A stretch of 8,647 nt of DNA, taken from an uncultured Marinilabiliaceae bacterium (GTDB lineage Bacteria; Bacteroidota; Bacteroidia; Bacteroidales; Marinilabiliaceae). The position numbers and the translations under genes were made by a program. This document shows positions 1-6,457 of the stretch, in pieces (position 1 is the first letter of the stretch; every line of letters starts with the position of its first letter). The stretch covers positions 1 to 8,647 of the forward strand of contig CAJONN010000074.1 of the NCBI GenBank assembly GCA_905235955.1. The letters are read 5' to 3'. The notes beneath the pieces are model-generated. The model was not told the DNA's origin and ran no database searches. It worked only from the letters and a program-made list of their open reading frames with translations.

Positions 1-87
1 GATAGTATAATATGTAAATGGATGTTAATTATTTATCAATTCTATTTGATTTTAAACCAAAATAGGTAAAATATACCAATTATTTAC

Positions 88-95
88 TATTTTTG
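88..95 (+). promoter_or_regulatory. candidate -7 promoter element for the CoA-transferase gene
   Basis: TATTTTTG at 88-95 matches the Bacteroidetes -7 consensus TAnnTTTG exactly. Transcription would start near 102-104 and give an untranslated leader of about 45 nt. No TTTG -33 element is seen about 19-21 bp upstream; the nearest TTTG (45-48) is too far. The rest of 1-147 is AT-rich with no other structure that I can see. AT-rich DNA yields such motifs by chance, so this is a moderate call. Confidence 0.45.
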
Positions 96-147
96 CCAAA
101 AACAATATAGACCTTAATTTTTCAGAAACGCTAAAACTATTATTGAT

Positions 148-1635
148 ATGCAATACCCATTCATTACTGCCGAAGAGGCTGCAGAGTACATCAAAAACGG
201 GTTCCGCATCGGAATAGGTGGCTTCTCATCAGTAGGTACGCCCAAAGCCGTTACCAAAGCAATAGCTGCTAAAGCTACTGCCGAACATCAAAAAGGCAAC
301 GAATTTCAGATAAGCCTCATCACTGGTGGCTCTACAGGTGACCAAGTTGATGGTGAACTCTCAAGAGCCAAAGCTATGAAGTTCCGTGCCGGATTCCAGT
401 CGAATAAAGACCTCCGTAAAGCTATCAATAATGGCGAAGTGCAATACTCTGACATGCACCTCTCGCATGTGGCACAAGATGTGCGCTACGGCTTTTTGGG
501 GCATATCGATGTAGCTATTATTGAGGCTGCTGATATTACTCCAGAGGGCGAATTGGTGCTGACCACATCGGTGGGTGTGTCGCCTACATTTGCTGCAGTT
601 GCCGACAAAATTATCATTGAGCTCAATGCGCATCACCCAGCCTACATCAGAGGTATGCACGACATTTACGAGCCTATCAATCCGCCATATCGCAAAGAGA
701 TACCAGTTTATCGCCCCAACGACCGCATTGGTACTGATACACTCAAAGTTGACCCCAGTAAAGTTTTGGGCGTAGTGAAAACAAACCTCCCCGATAGCAT
801 TGCTGCATTTACTCAGCCCGACCCTGTAACAACAAAAATTGGCGAAAATGTAGCAAACTTCCTCATCGGCGAATTGCACAAAGGACTCCTCCCTAAAGAG
901 TTCCTTCCACTGCAAAGTGGTGTGGGCAACATAGCCAACGCTGTGCTTGGTGGCTTGGGCGACTGCCCAGATATACCCGCCTTCACAATGTTTACTGAAG
1001 TAATACAAAACTCAGTTATCGGACTGATGAAGAAGGGACGCATTACCTTTGCCAGTGGCTCATCGCTCACCTTATCAGACGACGTATTGCAAGATATATA
1101 TGCCAACTACGACTTCTTCCGCGACAAGTTGATGCTTCGTCCACAAGAGATTTCAAACCACCCTGAAGTTTGCCGTCGCTTGGGCGTAATTGCTATCAAC
1201 ACAGCCCTCGAAGCTGATATTTTTGGCAACGTTAACTCTACCAACGTTTGCGGTTCAAAGATGATGAACGGTATTGGTGGCTCAGCCGACTTCTCGCGCA
1301 ATGCCTACCTCTCTATCTTTACATGTCCGTCGGTAGCAAAAGGCGGCATCATCTCGGCTATTGTGCCAATGGCAAGCCATATAGACTCGTCAGAAAACTC
1401 AGTAAAGATAATAGCTACCGAACAAGGTGTGGCCGATTTGCGTGGCAAGAGTCCGCTCGAAAAAGCAAAAACTATTATCGAAAACTGCGCTCACCCCGAC
1501 TATAAAGAGATGCTTTGGGACTACCTGAAGATGACCGCTGGCCATGCACACACTCCAATGTCGCTACGCAACGCACTTGCAATGCACATAGCTTTGGAAG
1601 AGACGGGCGATATGCGTAACACTAAGTGGCAATAG
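148..1635 (+). CDS. acetyl-CoA hydrolase/transferase family protein, probably succinyl-CoA:acetate CoA-transferase
   Basis: A complete 495-residue cytoplasmic enzyme of the class I CoA-transferase family typified by Acetobacter AarC and clostridial Cat1. Such enzymes move CoA between succinyl-CoA and acetate (some use propionyl-CoA or butyryl-CoA) through a glutamyl-CoA thioester. Visible landmarks are the N-terminal glycine-rich loop IGIGGFSSVGTPKAV (residues 21-35), the FTEVIQ segment whose E284 matches the catalytic glutamate (E294 in AarC), NTALEADIFGNVNST (351-365), the oxyanion-type loop GIGGSADF (375-382) and TEQGVADLRG (424-433), whose glutamate is also conserved in AarC. The length is close to that of AarC (about 505). 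The start chosen gives the usual family N-terminus, and the leader is A/T-rich without a Shine-Dalgarno sequence. In succinate- and propionate-forming Bacteroidales such an enzyme would link acetate and succinyl-CoA pools. It is monocistronic, ending at two hairpins, and convergent with the efflux operon. The family is certain; the exact acyl donor and acceptor are inferred. Confidence 0.93.
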   Translation: MQYPFITAEEAAEYIKNGFRIGIGGFSSVGTPKAVTKAIAAKATAEHQKGNEFQISLITGGSTGDQVDGELSRAKAMKFRAGFQSNKDLRKAINNGEVQYSDMHLSHVAQDVRYGFLGHIDVAIIEAADITPEGELVLTTSVGVSPTFAAVADKIIIELNAHHPAYIRGMHDIYEPINPPYRKEIPVYRPNDRIGTDTLKVDPSKVLGVVKTNLPDSIAAFTQPDPVTTKIGENVANFLIGELHKGLLPKEFLPLQSGVGNIANAVLGGLGDCPDIPAFTMFTEVIQNSVIGLMKKGRITFASGSSLTLSDDVLQDIYANYDFFRDKLMLRPQEISNHPEVCRRLGVIAINTALEADIFGNVNSTNVCGSKMMNGIGGSADFSRNAYLSIFTCPSVAKGGIISAIVPMASHIDSSENSVKIIATEQGVADLRGKSPLEKAKTIIENCAHPDYKEMLWDYLKMTAGHAHTPMSLRNALAMHIALEETGDMRNTKWQ

Positions 1636-1671
1636 ATAGCTTCTGAAAATATTGTAACTGAAATATTTATT

Positions 1672-1708
1672 AAAGCGTTGTACCTTGTTGATAGAGGTGC
1701 AACGCTTT
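1672..1708 (+). terminator. hairpin downstream of the CoA-transferase gene (first of two)
   Basis: Bases 1672-1685 (AAAGCGTTGTACCT) pair with 1695-1708 (AGGTGCAACGCTTT), a 14-bp stem containing one G-U pair, around a 9-nt loop. It begins 37 bp after the stop codon. It is followed by GTTTATATAT rather than a clean T-run, so alone it would be a weak intrinsic terminator. It may stabilise the 3' end of the mRNA or act with the next hairpin. Confidence 0.6.
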
Positions 1709-1727
1709 GTTTATATATGGTGATACG

Positions 1728-1766
1728 AAAAAAACGCCTATGACAAATGCCATAAGCGTTTTTTTT
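1728..1766. terminator. bidirectional intrinsic terminator between convergent units
   Basis: A run of seven A (1728-1734) followed by CGCCTATG pairs with CATAAGCG plus a T-run (1751-1766). The stem has 14 paired positions and one C/A mismatch, with an 8-nt loop. The T-run on the plus strand and the A-run (a T-run on the minus strand) let it work in both directions. It lies 92 bp after the CoA-transferase stop and 25 bp after the end of the last minus-strand gene, where both transcripts would need to end. Confidence 0.85.
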
Positions 1767-1791
1767 GAAACTCACATTTTGTATCGTTGAG

Positions 1792-2085
1792 CTAATATGT
1801 TTGCTCTATGTTCCAGACGAAGGCACGTATGCCATTATCTTTGTTTACATTGTCAAGTTTCTCAACATATTTTAAGATGAGAGGCACCATTTCCTCCTCC
1901 ACTATCGTCAGTATAGATGAGTTCATCTCAGGCCATGCGTGTGAGCCCATGCGAGGTTCTCCGCCATTCGAACCCTGACCATAAACAAGCGGAAACTGTG
2001 TAAAACCTTTGATACGAAGCTGCTCAAAAATATAGTTTACACGGTCGGTCAGAGCCTGATTGTATACAATGAATACTGCTTTCAT
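1792..2085 (-). CDS. small PII-like (predicted ferredoxin-like fold) protein, last gene of the efflux operon
   Basis: A 97-residue soluble protein with no signal peptide or membrane segment. The apparent order of elements is strand (KAVFIVYN, 2-9), helix (ALTDRVNYIFEQLRIKG, 11-27), strand (FTQFPLVYG, 28-36), a glycine-rich loop (36-56, containing NGGEPRMGSHAWPEMNS), strand (SILTIVE, 57-63), helix (EMVPLILKYVEKL, 65-77) and strand (GIRAFVWNIEQ, 85-95). This beta-alpha-beta-beta-alpha-beta order is that of PII, CutA and PII-like families; the loop sits where PII carries its T-loop. The fold is inferred from pattern only, and no ligand can be named. The ATG at 2085 is preferred over an in-frame ATG at 2115, because the longer form adds a basic tail (MPFHQKKRRN) encoded by an A-rich leader and by one arm of a hairpin. 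It follows the RND gene by 83 bp and precedes the terminator by 25 bp, so it is probably co-transcribed with the pump. It may be a sensor or modulator of efflux. Confidence 0.85.
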   Translation of the reverse strand: MKAVFIVYNQALTDRVNYIFEQLRIKGFTQFPLVYGQGSNGGEPRMGSHAWPEMNSSILTIVEEEMVPLILKYVEKLDNVNKDNGIRAFVWNIEQTY

Positions 2086-2110
2086 ATTTCTTCTTTTTTT
2101 TTGATGGAAA

Positions 2111-2150
2111 GGCAAGTGTGGCGAGCTATATATAGCCGTGCCACACTGCC
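2111..2150 (-). other. intercistronic hairpin between the RND gene and the small PII-like gene
   Basis: GGCA plus GTGTGGC (2111-2122, with A2115 bulged) pairs with GCCACAC plus TGCC (2140-2150), an 11-bp GC-rich stem. Inside it lies the 12-bp palindrome GCTATATATAGC (2125-2136). It starts 18 bp after the RND stop codon on the transcribed (minus) strand. The minus strand after it is A-rich, not T-rich, so it does not look like a rho-independent terminator. It more likely protects the 3' end of the pump mRNA, marks a processing site or lowers downstream expression. Confidence 0.7.
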
Positions 2151-2168
2151 GTGAGTATCAAGTGTTTA

Positions 2169-5100
2169 CTATTTTTTGCAAGCTGGCAGATCACGTTCAG
2201 CATCAAAGTCGTCCATAAAACGATACGATGCTTTCTCTTCGATATTCTTCTTGCGGTTGCCACGTTTGTTTGATGCGGCATAAGCTGCAGGTACAATGAG
2301 CATTGTGATGATGGTAGAGAATATCATACCGCCAATAACTGAAATACCCATTGGACGCCATGTTTCAGCACCTTCACTGTGGTCTATTGCCATTGGAAGC
2401 ATACCAAGCATTGTGGTAAACGAGGTCATGAGCACAGGGCGCAGACGGCTGCGGCATGATAGCGCAATGGCTTCAGTAAGTTCATATCCGCGTTCACGCA
2501 TAAGGTTGATATAGTCGATAAGCACAATACCATTCTTTGTTACTATACCTATAAGCATTACGGCACCCAATGCGGCTATTACTGAAAGTGTAGAGCCTGT
2601 GATGAGCAGTGCAAGGATAACGCCTGTGAATGCAAATGGTATGGCAAGCATTATGATGAACGGACTGATGAATGATTCGAATTCGGCAGCCATCACTATG
2701 TATACCAAGAGCAGAGCAAGTGCCATAAGCAGTGCAAGCGCCTTGAATGAATCTTGCTGGTCTTCATACGAACCGCCAATGTATGTTGTTATGCCTTGTG
2801 GCAGTTCTGTCTCACTCAAAACCTGTTCGGCAACTTTGGCCATATCGCCAAGTGCATATCCATCAGCAGGGGTGATGCTTACCTTCAGATAACGCTGCTT
2901 ACTCTTGCGCTCGATAGATGGGGGCGAGAAACCTTCGCGTATGTCACCAAGCTCTTTAGCGCGTACGTTTTGTCCGTAGCCATCGGTGATGATGAAGTTT
3001 TCTACATCGGTTATCGTTGAACGGAATTGCTCATCGAGGCGTACTATGATGTCATACTCCTCGCCATCTTCTTTAAATTTGCTATAGCGATAACCATAAA
3101 TCTTGTTGCGCAATACATCGCCAACGCCTGATGTTGTGAGGTTGTGGCGTGCAAGTTTCTCAGAGTCAAGATATATTTGCAGTTCTGCTTTGTCATCGCC
3201 ACGGCTTATCTGAATATCTTCAGCACCCTTTACTTGTTTCAGCTTTCGTGCTATTTCGAGGGCGTAGTTGGTAGTTGTTTGGAAGTCGTGTCCGATAACC
3301 TCTATGTCAACGGTGTTGCCCGTAGAGCCAGAGTTGCCAAACGATACTGTATATTCCAATACTTCTGGTATCTCTTTGAGTATGCCACGAATCTTGTCAC
3401 CAATTTTGAATATTGACTCGTCACGATATTTGGCATCAACGGCACGCAGTCGCATATTCATAACGTTGTTGCCTGTGGTGTTCATCATCGAAGCATACGA
3501 TGCAGTCTCTTCCGAACCATACGATATTGAAAGCACCCTAAGGTCGTTGCCTACAATGTTGCGTACAAGTGAGTCGATGCGCAATGATATTTCGCGAGTT
3601 ACCTCTACTCGTTGACCTTGTTGCATCTTGACGTAGACATTGAGGGTGTTTTGGTCGTTCTGTGGGAAGAATTCAGTTGATACAAATCGGGCAAGGAATA
3701 GCGAGCCAATAAACAGAAGCGACATAGAGAATATTGTAAGCTTCTTGCGCATCAATACCCAACGAATAACGCGTTCGTACCAAGCATCGAGTTTGCCAAA
3801 TGTGCGGTTGCTCCATGCGTAGAAGCTAAAGCCCTCTTTCTCCTCCTCAGCAGCATTGCGCATAGTGAGGAATTTGGAGCTAAGCATAGGTGTGAACGAT
3901 ATAGCGGTGAGTGTTGATGTGGTTACTGATATACATATTATCCAACCAAGTGGCTTGAAGAATATGCCCATGATGCCCGGTATGAGTGTAAGTGGGAAGA
4001 ATACGGCAATGGTTACAAGTGTTGTAACAATAACTGAGGTCCACACTTCGTTGGTACCATATTTGGCTGCCTCTTTGGGGCGAGAACCACGCTCAACATG
4101 TTTGGTGATGTTTTCGAGCACCACAATGGCATCGTCAACCACCATACCAATGGCTATTGAGAGCGACATAAGTGTAATGGTATTGACCGAACCGCCCGAT
4201 ACGTAGAGGTAGATGAAGGCTACAATGAGCGATATTGGTATGGTCATACCAATGATGAATGTGCTTCGCCAACGACCTAAGAATATGAACACTACCAATA
4301 CCACTGAAAGCAATGCATAGGCAAGTGTGCTTTCGAGGTTGCGTACGGCCTTGGTGATGAAGTCTGACGAGTCATTGATCATAGTAAACTCAATGTCGGT
4401 AGGCACCTCCTTCTTGGCAAGTTCTATCATCTTCTTGGCATCTTGTGCCACTGCTACTGCGTTGGCATCGCTCTGTTTGGTTACGAGCAAGATGCCGCCT
4501 TTTTGGCGTTGTACTTTAGTTTCGAGGGTAATATCTTGAAGTGTATCTCTGATATTAGCTATGTCGCGCAGTTTGATAGTTTTGCCGTTGGCAAGTGGAA
4601 TAGATATATTTTTTATTTGTTCTGATTCGTCAAACTCGCCCTCTACGCGCAATGTATACTCGTCGATGCCCACTTTTACAGTACCTGCTGATACGTCGCG
4701 GTTTTCATTGAGTATTTTAGAGCCAATGCCTTCAATGCTGAGGCCGTAAGCATCGAGTTTGTTCGGATCAAGGTCTACATATACTACACGCTCTGGCAAG
4801 CCAGCCAAGAAGGCTGCTGCTACACCATCGATGCGGTTCATGCGCATTATGAGCTTGTCGTCCAATATTTTGTATAGACCACCAAACGATTGGTTGGCTG
4901 TAACGGCGTAAACCAAAATAGGCATTGATGAGGTCGACAAACGCATAATAGTTGGTCGGTCAATGCCATCTGGTAGGTTCGACATTGATTTGTCTACAGC
5001 GTCGCGCACATCGTTCGATGCATTATCAAGGTTTTCGCCCCATTCAAATTCGAGTGTGATAACTGAGAGATTGTCGTACGACACAGAGGTCATTTTCTTA

Positions 5101-5330
5101 AGGTCGTCAACTGCATTGAGCTGATCTTCAAGCACCTTAGTTATGTTCTGTTCTATATCTGTCGCATTTGCACCCGGATAGGTCGTCATAACGGTGATGT
5201 ATGGCGGATCCAATTTTGGGTACTGGTCGACAGGCAGCTGAATGTATGAGAAGATGCCGATAACGACTACTGCCAAGAATATCATCATGGTCGATATTGG
5301 CTTCTCAACTGCACTTTCGAATATACTCAT
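2169..5330 (-). CDS. RND family efflux transporter, inner membrane permease subunit (AcrB/HAE1 type)
   Basis: A complete 1053-residue proton-driven RND permease, the usual length for AcrB/MexB-type pumps. It starts with the typical short cytoplasmic stretch MSIFESAVEKPISTMM before TM1 (about 12-30). A large periplasmic domain (about 31-333) follows, then TM2-TM6 (about 334-485), a cytoplasmic helix, TM7 (about 530-548), a second periplasmic domain (about 549-860) and TM8-TM12 (about 862-1019). Proton-relay residues are all present: D399 and D400 in GMVVDDAIVVLEN (AcrB D407/D408), K932 in VTKNGIVLIDY (K940), and R962 and T969 in RLRPVLMTS (R971, T978). The paired aspartates and KNGIVLID favour the drug-type HAE1 branch over the metal (CusA) branch. 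A hydrophilic charged C-terminal tail runs from 1020 to 1053. The gene lies 60 bp after the adaptor gene, and its A-rich leader contains a tandem 10-bp repeat. Substrates cannot be read from sequence; drugs, bile salts or fatty acids are possible. Confidence 0.97.
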   Translation of the reverse strand: MSIFESAVEKPISTMMIFLAVVVIGIFSYIQLPVDQYPKLDPPYITVMTTYPGANATDIEQNITKVLEDQLNAVDDLKKMTSVSYDNLSVITLEFEWGENLDNASNDVRDAVDKSMSNLPDGIDRPTIMRLSTSSMPILVYAVTANQSFGGLYKILDDKLIMRMNRIDGVAAAFLAGLPERVVYVDLDPNKLDAYGLSIEGIGSKILNENRDVSAGTVKVGIDEYTLRVEGEFDESEQIKNISIPLANGKTIKLRDIANIRDTLQDITLETKVQRQKGGILLVTKQSDANAVAVAQDAKKMIELAKKEVPTDIEFTMINDSSDFITKAVRNLESTLAYALLSVVLVVFIFLGRWRSTFIIGMTIPISLIVAFIYLYVSGGSVNTITLMSLSIAIGMVVDDAIVVLENITKHVERGSRPKEAAKYGTNEVWTSVIVTTLVTIAVFFPLTLIPGIMGIFFKPLGWIICISVTTSTLTAISFTPMLSSKFLTMRNAAEEEKEGFSFYAWSNRTFGKLDAWYERVIRWVLMRKKLTIFSMSLLFIGSLFLARFVSTEFFPQNDQNTLNVYVKMQQGQRVEVTREISLRIDSLVRNIVGNDLRVLSISYGSEETASYASMMNTTGNNVMNMRLRAVDAKYRDESIFKIGDKIRGILKEIPEVLEYTVSFGNSGSTGNTVDIEVIGHDFQTTTNYALEIARKLKQVKGAEDIQISRGDDKAELQIYLDSEKLARHNLTTSGVGDVLRNKIYGYRYSKFKEDGEEYDIIVRLDEQFRSTITDVENFIITDGYGQNVRAKELGDIREGFSPPSIERKSKQRYLKVSITPADGYALGDMAKVAEQVLSETELPQGITTYIGGSYEDQQDSFKALALLMALALLLVYIVMAAEFESFISPFIIMLAIPFAFTGVILALLITGSTLSVIAALGAVMLIGIVTKNGIVLIDYINLMRERGYELTEAIALSCRSRLRPVLMTSFTTMLGMLPMAIDHSEGAETWRPMGISVIGGMIFSTIITMLIVPAAYAASNKRGNRKKNIEEKASYRFMDDFDAERDLPACKK

Positions 5331-5340
5331 GATATTAATT

Positions 5341-5360
5341 TGCTGTTTTTTGCTGTTTTT
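5341..5360 (-). repeat. exact tandem 10-bp repeat just upstream of the RND start codon
   Basis: Two perfect head-to-tail copies of TGCTGTTTTT on the plus strand (5341-5350, 5351-5360). In the mRNA this reads AAAAACAGCA twice, ending 10 nt before the RND ATG. It lies in the region where ribosomes bind in an organism that uses A-rich leaders instead of Shine-Dalgarno pairing. Confidence 0.75.
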
Positions 5361-5390
5361 CTATGTTTTGTAGTTGCTCGCAGAGTTTTT

Positions 5391-6431
5391 TTACTCTTCA
5401 ACTATCTTCACTTCGCTACCATCGATAAGGCGAGCCTGACCAACGTTTACGAGTTTGTCGCCATCGCGCAACTCACCATCGAGGGCTTGTACCTCAACTT
5501 TGTCGTCATAGCGGTTTGTTACTTTCACTGATATGCGCACTGCTTTGTTGTCGCGTACTACAAATATGTAGCGGTCGTTTGCGCCTTGCACTTTGAGCAC
5601 TGCTATTGACGGAATGACAATGGCTTCAGCTTCGCCTACGTTGAGTGTGATGGTGCCATACATGCCCGGACGCAGAGCCTCATCTTTGTTGTCGAAGAGT
5701 AGTTCGCACTGGAAGGTACGGCTATGAGCGTCGATAGAGGGATAAACAATGTTTACTTTGCCCTCAAAAGTGCGGTCTTTATATACTTCGCTTTTGAGCA
5801 ATATAGGCATGCCTTTTTTTACTTCGGTGTAGTAGTTTTCGGCTATTGCAACGTATGCTTTTATTGGGTTTATCTGTTCAATAGAGATGATAGAAGGCTT
5901 CGATGCACCTCCAAATGCGCCACCAGAATAGAGCTCACCATCTTCCATGAATTTACCTGTTACAATGCCGTTGAATGGTGCTACGAGGCGAGTGTTTTCG
6001 CGCAAGTTTTGCAATGTTGTTTTTGCTACTTCATATTGTGTAACGGCTGCATCGTAGTTTTGCTGCGATATGCTACCAGTTTCCATCAGTTTTACGGCGC
6101 GGTTGTACTCCAATTCGATGTTTTTGAACTGAAGTTCTTGTTGCGTAAGAGTTGTTGCGTCCATCTCCACAAGTGTTTGTCCTTTCTGAATATGGTCGCC
6201 CACCTCAACATAGATTTTTTTGATGCGAGTGCCAGCAAGTGTTGGCGCATAAAATACTTGTTCGTTTGCCTCGAGGTTAGCTGAGTATTCGAGAGTGCGT
6301 TGCACGGTGCTTTTGCTCACTGTCGTTACTCTGACGGGAATGCGATTGTCTACTGTTTCGGCTTGCTCTGCTTTCTGGCAACCTGCCAATGCAAGGACTG
6401 CCATAGCCGAAATAAAGATTCTTCTCTTCAT
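5391..6431 (-). CDS. RND efflux periplasmic adaptor (membrane fusion protein), lipoprotein
   Basis: A complete 346-residue adaptor of the AcrA/MexA (HlyD-like) family, which bridges the RND permease and the outer membrane channel. Residues 1-18 form a lipoprotein signal ending in the lipobox LAGC, so C18 is the expected acylated residue. The first half of the lipoyl domain is near 63-95 (VGDHIQKGQTLVEMD). A short alpha-hairpin follows (about 96-146, with ISQQNYDAA at the turn-side helix), then the second lipoyl half (about 147-165, VAPFNGIVTGKFMEDGEL). A beta-barrel (about 188-265, including LRPGMYGTITL) and a membrane-proximal domain (about 266-346) complete it. A small glycine-rich insertion, SGGAFGGAS, is seen at 169-177. 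The gene starts 26 bp after the outer membrane factor and ends 60 bp before the RND gene, so its partners are its neighbours. The length is slightly below that of AcrA (about 397), in keeping with shorter Bacteroidetes adaptors. Confidence 0.96.
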   Translation of the reverse strand: MKRRIFISAMAVLALAGCQKAEQAETVDNRIPVRVTTVSKSTVQRTLEYSANLEANEQVFYAPTLAGTRIKKIYVEVGDHIQKGQTLVEMDATTLTQQELQFKNIELEYNRAVKLMETGSISQQNYDAAVTQYEVAKTTLQNLRENTRLVAPFNGIVTGKFMEDGELYSGGAFGGASKPSIISIEQINPIKAYVAIAENYYTEVKKGMPILLKSEVYKDRTFEGKVNIVYPSIDAHSRTFQCELLFDNKDEALRPGMYGTITLNVGEAEAIVIPSIAVLKVQGANDRYIFVVRDNKAVRISVKVTNRYDDKVEVQALDGELRDGDKLVNVGQARLIDGSEVKIVEE

Positions 6432-6457
6432 ATTTTATTAGTTGATATCTTATTTTG

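Noticed and set aside
45..48. TTTG as a -33 element for the CoA-transferase promoter
   Set aside because: It lies 39 bp upstream of the -7 candidate, about twice the expected spacing.
361..1008. A 215-codon open frame on the minus strand inside the CoA-transferase gene
   Set aside because: It is antisense to a clearly conserved enzyme, its product has no recognisable domain and is rich in Cys, His and Trp as expected of a shadow frame, and it has no promoter or partner.
2086..2115. A longer form of the small PII-like protein starting at 2115
   Set aside because: The added residues are a basic, low-complexity stretch encoded by the A-rich leader and the edge of the hairpin. The first beta strand of the predicted fold begins right after the ATG at 2085.
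2169..5330. A heavy-metal (CusA-type) pump, suggested by the nearby PII-like gene
   Set aside because: The paired aspartates in TM4, the relay lysine in KNGIVLID and the absence of an obvious methionine-cluster metal path favour the drug-type branch.
5382..5397. AGAGT/ACTCT hairpin around the adaptor stop codon as a terminator
   Set aside because: The stem is only 5 bp with a homopolymer loop, and the downstream RND gene must be transcribed with its partners.
5724..6284. A 186-codon open frame on the plus strand across the adaptor gene
   Set aside because: It is the reverse-complement shadow of the adaptor. The product is very rich in Phe, Cys and Tyr and resembles nothing known.
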